DNA of 32,774 bases from assembly GCA_016871215.1 (NCBI GenBank), contig VFZK01000009.1, positions 1-32,774 of the forward strand. Direction: 5' to 3'. The position numbers were made by a program, and so were the translations under genes. Below are positions 1 to 7,638 of this stretch, one piece after another; the stretch's first letter is position 1; the number at the start of each line of letters is the position of its first letter. The DNA is from Acidimicrobiia bacterium (GTDB taxonomy: Bacteria; Acidobacteriota; Terriglobia; Versatilivoradales; Versatilivoraceae). The notes beneath the pieces are model-generated. The model did no database searches. It had not been told where the DNA came from and saw only the letters and a list, made by a program, of their open reading frames with translations.

Positions 1-2
1 GC

Positions 3-155
3 TGGATCGTGGAACGGACCTTTGCCTGGCTAGGCCGTTATCGCCGACTCAGCAAGGACTACGAGTATTTGCCCGAAACCAGTGAGGCTTTCATCAAGAT
101 CGCCATGATTCACCTGATGCTCCGCCGTCTGGCGCAGCATTCAGAGGGTTTTTAA
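3..155 (+). mobile_element. 3' end of IS5-family transposase (partial, cut by window start)
   Basis: An open frame runs from base 3 to the TAA at 153-155 and encodes about 50 residues. It contains [20 protein letters not shown] followed by an [20 protein letters not shown] tail. This is the C-terminal signature of IS5-group (IS427/IS1031-like) DDE transposases. The E of VERTFAW is the last acidic residue of the DDE triad. The upstream part, with both catalytic Asp residues and the left end, lies outside the window, so intactness cannot be judged. No further transposase fragment follows. Family assignment is firm; the subgroup is less so. Confidence 0.85.
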
Positions 156-166
156 ACACCCTCTGA
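141..166. repeat. Inverted repeat spanning the transposase stop codon
   Basis: Arms TCAGAGGGT (141-149) and ACCCTCTGA (158-166) are perfectly complementary around an 8-base spacer that contains the TAA stop. Its position suggests either the right terminal region of the IS element or a hairpin that ends transposase transcription. The left end is not in the window, so the true terminal inverted repeat cannot be confirmed. Confidence 0.55.
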
Positions 167-413
167 TGCTCGCACTGGGTTGCGGGTTCACTGAACCAAT
201 AAGCTGGCGGGACGCAAGCCTTTTCTCATTCTTATTTGGTGATTGTCAATCGCGGCCGCACTCGATAGAGAATCGCAACTCGCAAATCGCCAATCGCAAA
301 TCACAAGGCTCATCAATCTGTTGTTGTATCACCGCCTGAGCTGAAGGTAGGATGTCTCTTGTCGGGCCGGCCTTTCGCTGAAGTCGCGAATTCATCTCAA
401 GACAACGTGGGAA
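156..413. other. Intergenic stretch between IS remnant and first gene
   Basis: No coding sequence is seen. It holds a small palindrome (GGTTCA-c-TGAACC, 185-197) and a degenerate heptamer tract at 271-305, listed separately. No convincing promoter for the following gene could be picked out. Confidence 0.5.
271..305. repeat. Degenerate heptamer tandem repeat (5 units of AATCGCA)
   Basis: Five consecutive 7-base units read AATCGCA, ACTCGCA, AATCGCC, AATCGCA and AATCACA, each with at most one change from AATCGCA. This is a short tandem heptanucleotide repeat in an intergenic position. Related heptamer tracts occur at 24724-24751 and 29616-29643. Confidence 0.75.
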
Positions 414-1466
414 GTGAGGTGCCAAGTGGAGCGAACTTCGAGACGTCTCTTTCTTAAGGAAGCATCTATGGCCGCCGCAGGTTCACTGGTCGCAAGCCGC
501 GGTCTGCTGGCGAACAAGAAGAGCCAATACGCATCGCACGATCCAAAGGACCTGATCCGCGCCATGCAGGGGGCCCACAATTACCAGACGACACCCTTTC
601 GACCAAACTACGATCTGGATGCCGACGGATTGCGCAAGAACATCGCGTACCACGCGGATTCGGATGCCACCGAAAACGCAACGATCGTCGTGGGTGCTGG
701 GTTAGGCGAATTCTTTACGCTCGATCCTGATGAACAGAAGGCGATGGCGCAGGCAGCCGTAGCCGGAGCGAAGGGAAGAATGCCCGTGGTCGTTGGAGCC
801 GGCGGTGGCTACAAACTCGCCTTGCAGACGGCACGCAACGCCCAGGAAGCTGGGGCCCAGGCGATTCTGCTCTTCTCGCCCGCTTACGGAAGCGAGAGTG
901 CCGACGGCGCCTACGAGTACTTTCGCGATGTCGCGCGCTCGGTGCGAATCGGTGTCATCCTCTATCCCCGCGGCAAAGAGGCTTATTGGCCCGACGTGAT
1001 TCGCCGTTTGGCCGAATTGCCCAATGTCATCGGCTTCAAGGATGCGAGCGGTGGCGTCGAGGTCGGCAAGGCCCTTGGCTCGTTGATTCCCGATCGATTC
1101 CTCTGGATTGCCGAAGGTGAAACTCACGCGGTGCAAGCGCTGCCGGCGGGAGCGCGAGCCTACACAACGGCGGTTGCGACGTTTGTACCGCGCGCATGTT
1201 CTGAATTCTGCAAGCATGGCGTGGCGGGAAAACTCGCTGCCATGAACGAGTTGCTGACCAACCGCATCGAACCCGTGGCTAAAGTGCGCGGCCATAAGCC
1301 CGGATACGGCATCAGTGGAATCAAGGTCGCGCTAGAAGCATTGGGAAGAGCCGGAGGACCCGTGCGCCCGCCAGGCACGCAGGTCCTGAAAGAGGATCGG
1401 CCGAAGATCGCCGAGATCGCTCGCAAATACTCCGAAGAGCAGAAGCTGGTGAGCCGGAAGGCTTGA
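414..1466 (+). CDS. Tat-exported DapA/NAL-family lyase (dihydrodipicolinate synthase-like)
   Basis: A class I aldolase-type TIM barrel of the DHDPS/N-acetylneuraminate lyase superfamily. Members add or remove pyruvate, or dehydrate keto-deoxy sugar acids, through a lysine Schiff base. The Schiff-base lysine is K209 in GFKDASGG and the proton-relay tyrosine is Y184 in VILYPRG. The N-terminus has a twin-arginine signal (TSRRLFLKEASMAAAGS, residues 8-24), so the enzyme is probably periplasmic, which is unusual for this superfamily. The frame opens at GTG 414. GTG 426 is an alternative and better placed behind GAGGT (416-420), giving 346 residues. The gene stands alone, with about 300 bases to the next one. 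Substrate is unknown; lysine biosynthesis is unlikely given the export signal. Confidence 0.85.
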   Translation: MRCQVERTSRRLFLKEASMAAAGSLVASRGLLANKKSQYASHDPKDLIRAMQGAHNYQTTPFRPNYDLDADGLRKNIAYHADSDATENATIVVGAGLGEFFTLDPDEQKAMAQAAVAGAKGRMPVVVGAGGGYKLALQTARNAQEAGAQAILLFSPAYGSESADGAYEYFRDVARSVRIGVILYPRGKEAYWPDVIRRLAELPNVIGFKDASGGVEVGKALGSLIPDRFLWIAEGETHAVQALPAGARAYTTAVATFVPRACSEFCKHGVAGKLAAMNELLTNRIEPVAKVRGHKPGYGISGIKVALEALGRAGGPVRPPGTQVLKEDRPKIAEIARKYSEEQKLVSRKA

Positions 1467-1762
1467 GCCAACGGACGCCTTGGCATCCCGGAAGCGAGCC
1501 ATGCCACCTCCTTCAGACGCTGGTGAGCTTCTTGGGTGGCAAGCTTTGGATCTCCATGATGTTTGAGTGTCTTTCGCCGGATTGCTGGGTTCGGCGAGAA
1601 CCTTGGCCCGAGAGAAGCAAGCCTCCTTCGGCACCTGTTGCACACCGCCACCCCAACGCCGAACCGACGAACAGTCCGGACTGAAGTCTCTTCCGACCTC
1701 ATTGCCACATTTTCCCATTGTTGAGCTATGCCTGGACGAGCGGCGCACAGTGAAAGGAACCC
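1467..1762. other. Intergenic, no recognisable element
   Basis: About 300 bases between the DapA-like gene and the aldo/keto reductase. Frames on both strands are open here, but their translations show no family features and no ribosome binding site decides a start. Nothing specific was identified. Confidence 0.4.
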
Positions 1763-2860
1763 ATGAACGAACAGAAACGACAGAACAGCAACACCGAAAC
1801 GCGTCGAGAGTTTCTACAGCAGTGTGCCGCCCTGGCTGGAGCCGGCTTCGGGAGCATCTTCAGTTTGCAAGCCTCGCTCGAGGCGGGAGAGAAGGACAAG
1901 GCCAGCCGCCCTTCCCACCTGGTTCGCTTCGGCAAAACGAATCTCTACGTCTCGCGTCTGTGCCAAGGCACGGCTTTTCGAAAAGTGACGCGCGACGCCA
2001 ACGATCCCGAAGCCCAACGCATCCTGCACCACGCGATCGAGATCGGTGTGAACTTCTTCGATTCTGCCGAGGCCTACGGCTGGGGCGGATCTGAGACGGC
2101 GCTTGGCAAAGCGATCGCGGGAAAAAGGCAGAAGCTGGTGATTTGTACGAAGGCAGCAGCGACGGAATTCGAAACCAAAGGCCAAGGCAAGAAAATTCGA
2201 TTCACGAAAGAGATGTTGTTCAGCAAAGCAGAGGGCAGCCTGAGGCGCCTCGCAACAGACTATCTCGACCTCTACCTGCTGCACGGTCCCGATGAGGGCA
2301 CGCCGATGGCGGAGATCGCAGATTCGATGGATGCGCTGGTCCGTTCAGGCAAGATTCGCTACTGGGGCATTTCCAATCACAAATCGGAAGACGTTGCAAA
2401 GCTGGTCGAGTTGGGAAAGCGAAGGGGCAAGTCTCCGATCGCCGGCCTCGAGGACTACTACAACCTGGTTGCGGCCGACCGGCGTGACTTTATGGACCGG
2501 GAAATGTTTCCGCTGATCCGAAAGGGCAAGCTCGGGCTCATGGCATTCAGCCCTCTGGGTGAAGGACGGCTGGCGCCGGGCCGCGACGTCGAGAAGGGCT
2601 CTCCTCTGGAATCGGTGGTGAACGCTCTCGATCGCGTGGCAAAAGACCTTGGAGCAAGCCGGCCACAAGTTTGCGTGGCATGGGTGCTGACTCGTCCGGC
2701 GGTCACCAGCGTCCTGGCTGGAGCTGAGAAGCCGGAGCACGTTGAAGAAAACTTCAAAGGATCTCAGCTCAAGTTGCCGGCCGAAGCCATCAAGATGCTC
2801 GACGCCGCCAGCGACGCTTATACCCTGAGAGTCCGGGAAAAGAAGCCGGCGTCCAAATGA
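1763..2860 (+). CDS. Tat-exported aldo/keto reductase
   Basis: An NAD(P)H-dependent aldo/keto reductase of 365 residues, which would interconvert a carbonyl and an alcohol on a sugar-like substrate. The catalytic tetrad is complete: D100 and Y105 in FDSAEAYG, K130 in VICTKAA, and H174 in YLLHGPDE. The C-terminal half carries the expected cofactor-phosphate region (ASRPQVCVAWVL ... SVLAGAEKPEHVEEN). Residues 13-40 form a twin-arginine signal (TRREFLQQCAALAGAGFGS), a common arrangement in Planctomycetes, Verrucomicrobia and Bryobacterales. The ATG sits 4-5 bases behind AAAGGA. The enzyme would need NAD(P) co-exported or folded with the cofactor before Tat transport, which is how Tat cargo normally behaves. 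Confidence 0.92.
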   Translation: MNEQKRQNSNTETRREFLQQCAALAGAGFGSIFSLQASLEAGEKDKASRPSHLVRFGKTNLYVSRLCQGTAFRKVTRDANDPEAQRILHHAIEIGVNFFDSAEAYGWGGSETALGKAIAGKRQKLVICTKAAATEFETKGQGKKIRFTKEMLFSKAEGSLRRLATDYLDLYLLHGPDEGTPMAEIADSMDALVRSGKIRYWGISNHKSEDVAKLVELGKRRGKSPIAGLEDYYNLVAADRRDFMDREMFPLIRKGKLGLMAFSPLGEGRLAPGRDVEKGSPLESVVNALDRVAKDLGASRPQVCVAWVLTRPAVTSVLAGAEKPEHVEENFKGSQLKLPAEAIKMLDAASDAYTLRVREKKPASK

Positions 2861-3047
2861 GGCCGGATTCCTTTTCAAGCTGCACAATCCAAGTGTCAGG
2901 GCAGGTGGCTCGCGCAACGAACGAAGCGTATGAGGCGTGCTCGGCCACCGGCTGAACCCGGGAGCGCCGGATTCCTGCCGATCCGCGCCAATCCGTGATT
3001 TGCGGGTTTCTCTTGGTTGCCTCGAAGCGGCCTGAGTGCAGGGTGCC

Positions 3048-4154
3048 ATGTTAATCATCGATGGAGACTACCCCATGGCGTTTGGCGCCATGGACCTGAA
3101 TCGCGATCTCGCCTTGCCCATTGAAGAAGTGCGGCGTGCGAAACCCGATCGTTTCGCGAGCGCATCCTGCCCAGACAGTGAAACGATGGCGTCGCTGCCA
3201 GAGATGCGTTTGGCCAAAATCGCAGTGGCGTTGGTGAAAGTCGTCGGGCGGCTCCACCGGCCCAAGAACCCGCTGTGGGGGTACCGGAGCGCCGAAGCGG
3301 CTCATGCCGCGGCCCAAGCCCATCTCGCTTATTACCGGATCTTGGCCGAGCGCGGGCAGGCTCGCATTCTCCGGACCGCTCGTGAGCTCAGCAAACACCT
3401 GCAAACGTGGTCACAAACCGAAGACTGCCGACAACTGCCTGTGGGCTTGATTCTCGGCATGGAAGGCGCCGACCCGATTCTCAGCCCGGACCAGATTCAT
3501 GAATGGTGGGAGCAAGGCCTGCGGGTCGTGAGCCTTTCGCATTACGGCATCAGCACATACTGCCATGGAACCGGCACGGGCGTTTCGGGCGGGCTGCTTC
3601 CGCCCGCCAAGGCGCTGCTGGAGGAGATGCATTCGAGCGGGATGATCCTCGATCTGACCCACGCCTCGGACGCTTCCGCTTACCAGGCACTCGAGATGTT
3701 TGGCGGGCCGGTGCTGGCAAGTCATCAGAACTGTCGCGCCTTGGTGCCCGGCGAGCGGCAGTTTCCAGACCCGCTCCTGCGGGCAATCATCCAACGTGAA
3801 GGAGTCGTTGGCGTTTCGATGGATAGCTGGATGCTTTACAAACCGGGACTGGACTGGGGTTCACCTATTCCTCCTCGCAGCACGGTCTTTCCCAGAGAAG
3901 CCATTTCGTTGGAAGACTACGCAGATCACGTCGACTACCTCTGCCAGTTGGCTGGCAATTCACGCCATGCGGCCATTGGAGGCGACACCGACGGACAGGG
4001 AGGGAGCGGAGGCGCACCTAGCGGCGTGGAAACGGTGCGCGACTATCAGAAAGTGGCGGCGGTACTCGAGCGGCGAGGTTATTCCTCGGACGATATCGCC
4101 AATGTGATGTATCGCAACTGGCAGCGGTTTTTCGAAACCTGGCTGCCCGCTTAG
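3048..4154 (+). CDS. Peptidase M19 (renal dipeptidase) family protein
   Basis: A TIM-barrel hydrolase of the membrane dipeptidase family, 368 residues from ATG 3048. The frame is open from GTG 3036, but 3048 opens directly with the family's first strand (MLIIDGDYPMAFG). Recognisable ligand positions are E139 (GMEGADP), H205 (LDLTHASD), H226 (ASHQNCRAL) and D313 (GGDTDG). The first motif differs: the canonical D-x-H-x-D reads D-G-D-Y-P, so both residues matching human H20 and D22 are replaced. Family members cleave dipeptides, often with D-residues or dehydro bonds, but the altered site suggests a changed metal count or another substrate. There is no signal peptide, so it is cytoplasmic. The preceding gap is 187 bases, so co-transcription with the reductase is possible. 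Confidence 0.85.
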   Translation: MLIIDGDYPMAFGAMDLNRDLALPIEEVRRAKPDRFASASCPDSETMASLPEMRLAKIAVALVKVVGRLHRPKNPLWGYRSAEAAHAAAQAHLAYYRILAERGQARILRTARELSKHLQTWSQTEDCRQLPVGLILGMEGADPILSPDQIHEWWEQGLRVVSLSHYGISTYCHGTGTGVSGGLLPPAKALLEEMHSSGMILDLTHASDASAYQALEMFGGPVLASHQNCRALVPGERQFPDPLLRAIIQREGVVGVSMDSWMLYKPGLDWGSPIPPRSTVFPREAISLEDYADHVDYLCQLAGNSRHAAIGGDTDGQGGSGGAPSGVETVRDYQKVAAVLERRGYSSDDIANVMYRNWQRFFETWLPA

Positions 4155-4495
4155 ATGACTCACGGGAGCGCCAGCAACGAACACACACAGGCGCACCGGC
4201 GGACACCCCAGAAGTCCTGTCGTTCCGCCTGTACCCGTGAAAGCGCACGGCACTGGGGTTCGGACATTTTTTTAATGCGGGAGCCGGACAGCGACCAGAA
4301 TCAACTTGCCGCTACGGCAGCGAGAAAACTCGCTGGGATTCAAGGTGGTGTCGCGAGGGGTCGGCGTAAACGCCAAATACCCGACTTTGCGCAGCATCGA
4401 AGTATTGCTGTAGAACGTCGTGCGCAACCGGCTGAGGCTCAGTCACCAGCCATCGCCGTGCCAGCCAGGATAGCCGGGGAATGCGACTCCCGATT

Positions 4496-4523
4496 CCAAA
4501 GCGGCAGGAGACTGCCGCAGTCC
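4496..4523. repeat. Dispersed hairpin repeat, GCGGCAG/CTGCCGC family
   Basis: A 7-base stem GCGGCAG (4501-4507) and CTGCCGC (4512-4518) with a 4-base loop, flanked by CCAAA and AGTCC. The reverse-complement form, GGACTGCGGCAGTC then TTCTGCCGC, occurs at 16591-16615 and 16762-16786, with degenerate copies at 16414-16440 and 20747-20776. Confidence 0.8.
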
Positions 4524-4618
4524 AAGGCGCTTTGCGTAGCTCGCAGCATCTCGGCTCGCCAGTCTTGGCATGCTTCATCCTCGAATCGAGCACCCGTATC
4601 GCCTGCATACCCGCCAAC

Positions 4619-4623
4619 GGAGG
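4619..4623 (+). promoter_or_regulatory. Shine-Dalgarno deciding the acetyltransferase start
   Basis: GGAGG lies 6 bases before ATG 4630. It selects this start over the in-frame upstream start at 4570, whose translation looks like non-coding sequence. Confidence 0.8.
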
Positions 4624-4629
4624 CGACGC

Positions 4630-5796
4630 ATGAGCAATCCAGTGGTGGATGGGCCCAGGCCCTGCACGAAAGCGGAAGTTCCGGAAATGATCGCCATGGT
4701 CAACTCCGTGATGCGCCAAGGCAGCGATCAGTCCTTTCTGACCGACTACCCGCGCGTGTACGACGCTGCAAACCTCGAGAACATCTTCATCCTCAAAGTC
4801 GATGGCGAAGTTGCGAGTGTGGTTCCTTTCATCCCGCGTAACGTCGAGATTGCCGGCTGCCGCTTTCGCATCGGAATCATTTCGCCAACGGCGACGGCCC
4901 CTCACCATCGCAAAAAGGGTTACGCCCTCCGCTGCCTGCGCACCTGCACAGACAAGATGACACGAGACGGCATCGAGCTGTCGATCTTGTGGACGCTGGT
5001 TCCGACTTTTACGTTCTATGAGCACGACGACTACCAAGGCGTCTTCCGACCGGACGGAACCTACAAGTGCCGGCAAGCTGATGCGGCGCTCTTCCACAAT
5101 GGGGGGCAACAGATTGTCGAGTATGATCCAGCGAGCCGACGGTGGCTGGGAGACCTACAGGCGATGCACGAATTGGAAATCACCGGCATTGTGCGAAGCC
5201 GTGAGGACTTCCCAGCCCTGTTCAGCTTGCCGAAGATCAAAACCTTGATCGCTTTGGAAAGATCGAAGCCGGCCGGGTATCTAATGGTTAGCCGAGCCAC
5301 CAACAAACCGGGCTTGATCGAAGCAGGAGGCAGCGCTGCTTCGGTAGAGACTCTGGTTCGACACGCGCTCGAGGAACTCGATGAGGGACGCGAGCTAGCG
5401 GGGTACAGTTACCAGACTCCCACCGTGCTGGGTGACTTGCTCGACCAGAAGCTGCCCGACCGGCGGCAGTTCCAGGACGACAACCTGATGGTCCGGTTCA
5501 ACGACGTTCGAGGCTTCCTGGAAAGGATCTCACCCTGGCTGTCGCAACGGAACGGGCAGAACTACAGAGCTTTTTCAATCAGAACTTCTCAGGACGGGGA
5601 GCCCATCGGATGCGAGTTCTCTGCCAGTGGTCTGAAACTGTCGCGTGAATCGCCTTCGCCGCAGTTCGAGCTATCGCGGCGCGAGCTGGCTTCCGTCGTG
5701 TTCGGGTCTCATCCAGCCCGTCCCGTGCAGACGCCCGAGGCGCTGCGGGATCTGTTCCCGTTTTATTTTCCGGTCTGGATACTGGACCATAGCTAG
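4630..5796 (+). CDS. Eis-like GNAT family N-acetyltransferase
   Basis: 388 residues. The N-terminal GNAT domain shows the acetyl-CoA loop (RKKGYA, residues 94-99, followed by LRCL) and the tyrosine in FYEHDDYQ (Y130) where GNAT enzymes place their general acid. A second, degenerate GNAT-like half and a C-terminal SCP2-like region follow, matching the length and three-part layout of Eis-type acetyltransferases (about 400 residues). In Eis the terminal carboxylate takes part in catalysis; here the chain ends WILDHS, so that cannot be judged. It would acetylate an amine, possibly an amino sugar or aminoglycoside-like compound. It is separated from its neighbours by several hundred bases on both sides and is probably transcribed alone. 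Confidence 0.8.
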   Translation: MSNPVVDGPRPCTKAEVPEMIAMVNSVMRQGSDQSFLTDYPRVYDAANLENIFILKVDGEVASVVPFIPRNVEIAGCRFRIGIISPTATAPHHRKKGYALRCLRTCTDKMTRDGIELSILWTLVPTFTFYEHDDYQGVFRPDGTYKCRQADAALFHNGGQQIVEYDPASRRWLGDLQAMHELEITGIVRSREDFPALFSLPKIKTLIALERSKPAGYLMVSRATNKPGLIEAGGSAASVETLVRHALEELDEGRELAGYSYQTPTVLGDLLDQKLPDRRQFQDDNLMVRFNDVRGFLERISPWLSQRNGQNYRAFSIRTSQDGEPIGCEFSASGLKLSRESPSPQFELSRRELASVVFGSHPARPVQTPEALRDLFPFYFPVWILDHS

Positions 5797-5983
5797 CGAA
5801 GCCTGGCACCGCCCTCCGCGGTTGCAGCAACGGGTTTCACAGCGGCCGCTTTGCCCGTTTCGTCATTCCTGCGCAAAACGGGAATCTGGAGTTTGTATAT
5901 TTCAAATCTCGCGACTAGCACGCCTGTGTGGCCGCCTCTAGCTTGCCAAGTCTACACTTAGTTTAGGCCAACGGGCGCCATAT

Positions 5984-6085
5984 CGTCATTCCCGCCAAAG
6001 CGGGAATCCAGTCTTCCTGTGGGTACCGGTGCTTGACGGATAGCCCCAACCATCCCTGGGCTCCCGCCTGCGCGGGAGCGACGGC
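5984..6085. repeat. REP-like doublet (two GC hairpins)
   Basis: Hairpin 1 is ATTCCCGC (5988-5995) with GCGGGAAT (6000-6007). Hairpin 2 is GCTCCCGC (6060-6067) with GCGGGAGC (6072-6079), followed by GACGGCT. The same two hairpins in the same order and orientation occur at 29281-29374, so this is a composite dispersed element rather than two chance stems. Confidence 0.85.
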
Positions 6086-6113
6086 TTCTACGTGGCCTCA
6101 GAAACGAACCACC

Positions 6114-6118
6114 AGGAG
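6114..6118 (+). promoter_or_regulatory. Shine-Dalgarno deciding the first Gfo/Idh start
   Basis: AGGAG lies 6 bases before ATG 6125. It supports this start over the frame opening at 6092 and places the RRNF Tat motif at the N-terminus. Confidence 0.8.
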
Positions 6119-6124
6119 AACGTC

Positions 6125-7354
6125 ATGTATCGACGCAACTTCCTTAAGAGCGCCCTGACGCTGGGCGCAACAACGCTCCCAGCTTCTCCAACGACGACCC
6201 GCGCTGAACGGCCTCGTGCCAAAGGCGCCAAGAAGTATCGGGCCGGCATCGTCGGGTTGGGCTGGATGGGGTTCCTTTACGATCTGGGGAAGCGCGACTA
6301 CGAGAACATCGGCGGATCCTATACAGACCCGAAGTATCAGATTGACGATCCCAATCGCCCGTTGCCGGCAGGGTTGGATGTCCACCGCAAGTTCTACTTT
6401 CACAACCACCCTGGCCAGGAAGGCGTCTCGAATTCCTATGCCGAGGCTTTATGGGACCGGCCGGAGGTTGCACTGGTGGCCGGCGCAGAGCGAAACACAG
6501 AACGTCTGCGAATGTTCGGAGAACGGTATGGAATCGACGCGCTCTATACGGATGCGCTGGAGATGTACCGTAAGGAGAAATTGGACATCGTCGCCGTCTG
6601 TACTAACACCAAAGGCCGGTCGTTCCTGACTGTCAAGGCCGTCGAGGCCGGTGCAAAAGGGATCCTGGCCGAAAAACCCATGACCTTTACGTTGGACGAA
6701 GCCGACCGGATGGTTAAGGCCTGCGCTGATGCAAAAGTACCGCTGGTGGGAGGAGCCACCACTGCTTCGCATCCTTCTTTTGCCAAAGCCAAGGAACTGG
6801 TGCGAAGCGGCGCCATTGGCGAGGTACTGTCCATAGAAGCTCGAGTGCCCGTCATGTCGCAGCACCAAGATTGGAGCTACTTTCTGGACAGCGCGCCGGC
6901 TTGGATCGTGGGCTTCGGGGACAAACCGCGCCGCAAACGCGGCAGCACGGAATTCATAGGCCAAGGCATGGTCGTCGCCAAAGATGGCACCGTGCTCCAC
7001 ATCAGAGATGGCGCTCCAGAGGTACGGCTATCGGGACGCAAGGGTGAGATCTGTTTCCACGACAATCGCTGGCGCCTCTGGCAGGACGTCGAAGCGCCAC
7101 CGGCAAAAGGCCGAGTCGAGATGCCCTGGCCACAACCTCAATTCTTGCTCCCTTACCGGGCGGTGTACTGCCTGGAAGACCTCATCGCCTGCATGGAAGG
7201 GAGAATGGATGAGCCAAAGAATTCGGGCCGCCGAGTTGCCGTGGCTTTGGAAGTCGAACTGGGGCTAAAGCTCTCGTCCGCCCAGGGAGGTCAGCGGATT
7301 GATCTTCCACTGAAAGACCGTTCTCTCGGTCTCACCTACGACTGGTTCCGGTGA
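6125..7354 (+). CDS. Tat-exported Gfo/Idh/MocA family oxidoreductase
   Basis: A 409-residue NAD(P)-dependent sugar or cyclitol oxidoreductase. The N-terminus MYRRNFLKSALTLGATTLPA is a Tat signal. The Rossmann fingerprint is GLGWMG (residues 44-49), and the conserved EKP of the family, whose lysine is catalytic, is at 183-185 (LAEKPMTF). A roughly 35-residue insertion between the first strand and helix (about 60-105: NIGGSYTDPKYQ ... FYFHNHPGQ) resembles that of the exported, glycosidase-like or secondary-metabolite branches of the family. The C-terminal half has an alpha/beta sheet domain. It stands between repeat-rich spacers, so a single-gene transcript is likely. The specific substrate is unknown. 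Confidence 0.88.
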   Translation: MYRRNFLKSALTLGATTLPASPTTTRAERPRAKGAKKYRAGIVGLGWMGFLYDLGKRDYENIGGSYTDPKYQIDDPNRPLPAGLDVHRKFYFHNHPGQEGVSNSYAEALWDRPEVALVAGAERNTERLRMFGERYGIDALYTDALEMYRKEKLDIVAVCTNTKGRSFLTVKAVEAGAKGILAEKPMTFTLDEADRMVKACADAKVPLVGGATTASHPSFAKAKELVRSGAIGEVLSIEARVPVMSQHQDWSYFLDSAPAWIVGFGDKPRRKRGSTEFIGQGMVVAKDGTVLHIRDGAPEVRLSGRKGEICFHDNRWRLWQDVEAPPAKGRVEMPWPQPQFLLPYRAVYCLEDLIACMEGRMDEPKNSGRRVAVALEVELGLKLSSAQGGQRIDLPLKDRSLGLTYDWFR

Positions 7355-7638
7355 TAGCCGCTCATAGAAATACTCGCAGGCGAGCACTCATGCGTGCTTG
7401 TCCGCTTAAAAGTGGCATTCCATCACTCCGGCCAAAGCGGGAATGCCGTGCCCCATTCCTGCTAGGCTGGCGCGCAAAAGCAATGAGTCTATAGAATCGC
7501 TGCGGGTTCTTCTCAGCGCCCTGGCTTCGCGTGTCGGACTGCAGCAAGCCAAGCGAGCTTGACGTAAACGCCCTACTGGCGTCGTCAGGACAAGCCCATG
7601 CAAACATCACCCGCGCAGCTTTGTTGGGAAATCTGTCA

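Larger units (their letters stand above)
4155..4629. other. Intergenic stretch with a repeat-family hairpin
   Basis: 475 bases without a supported gene. Long frames cross it on both strands but show no family features and run into the acetyltransferase gene. It contains one copy of the GCGGCAG/CTGCCGC hairpin family (4496-4523). A T-run at 4267-4273 lacks a clear stem in front of it. Confidence 0.5.
5797..6124. other. Intergenic region with REP-like palindromes
   Basis: No gene is seen. It contains a degenerate single element at 5861-5889 (CGTCATTCCT ... GGGAATCTGG) and a full REP doublet at 5984-6085, listed separately. The doublet ends about 30 bases before the next gene's ribosome binding site. 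Confidence 0.65.

Noticed and set aside
4253-4273. Possible terminator: CTGGGGTT then seven T
   Set aside because: The only complementary arm (ACCCCAG near 4204) is about 40 bases away, so no compact stem precedes the T-run.
4155-5109. Two overlapping frames (+ 4155-4841 and - 4312-5109)
   Set aside because: Both run into the acetyltransferase gene in the wrong frame or strand and translate the hairpin repeat. No start signal or family feature.
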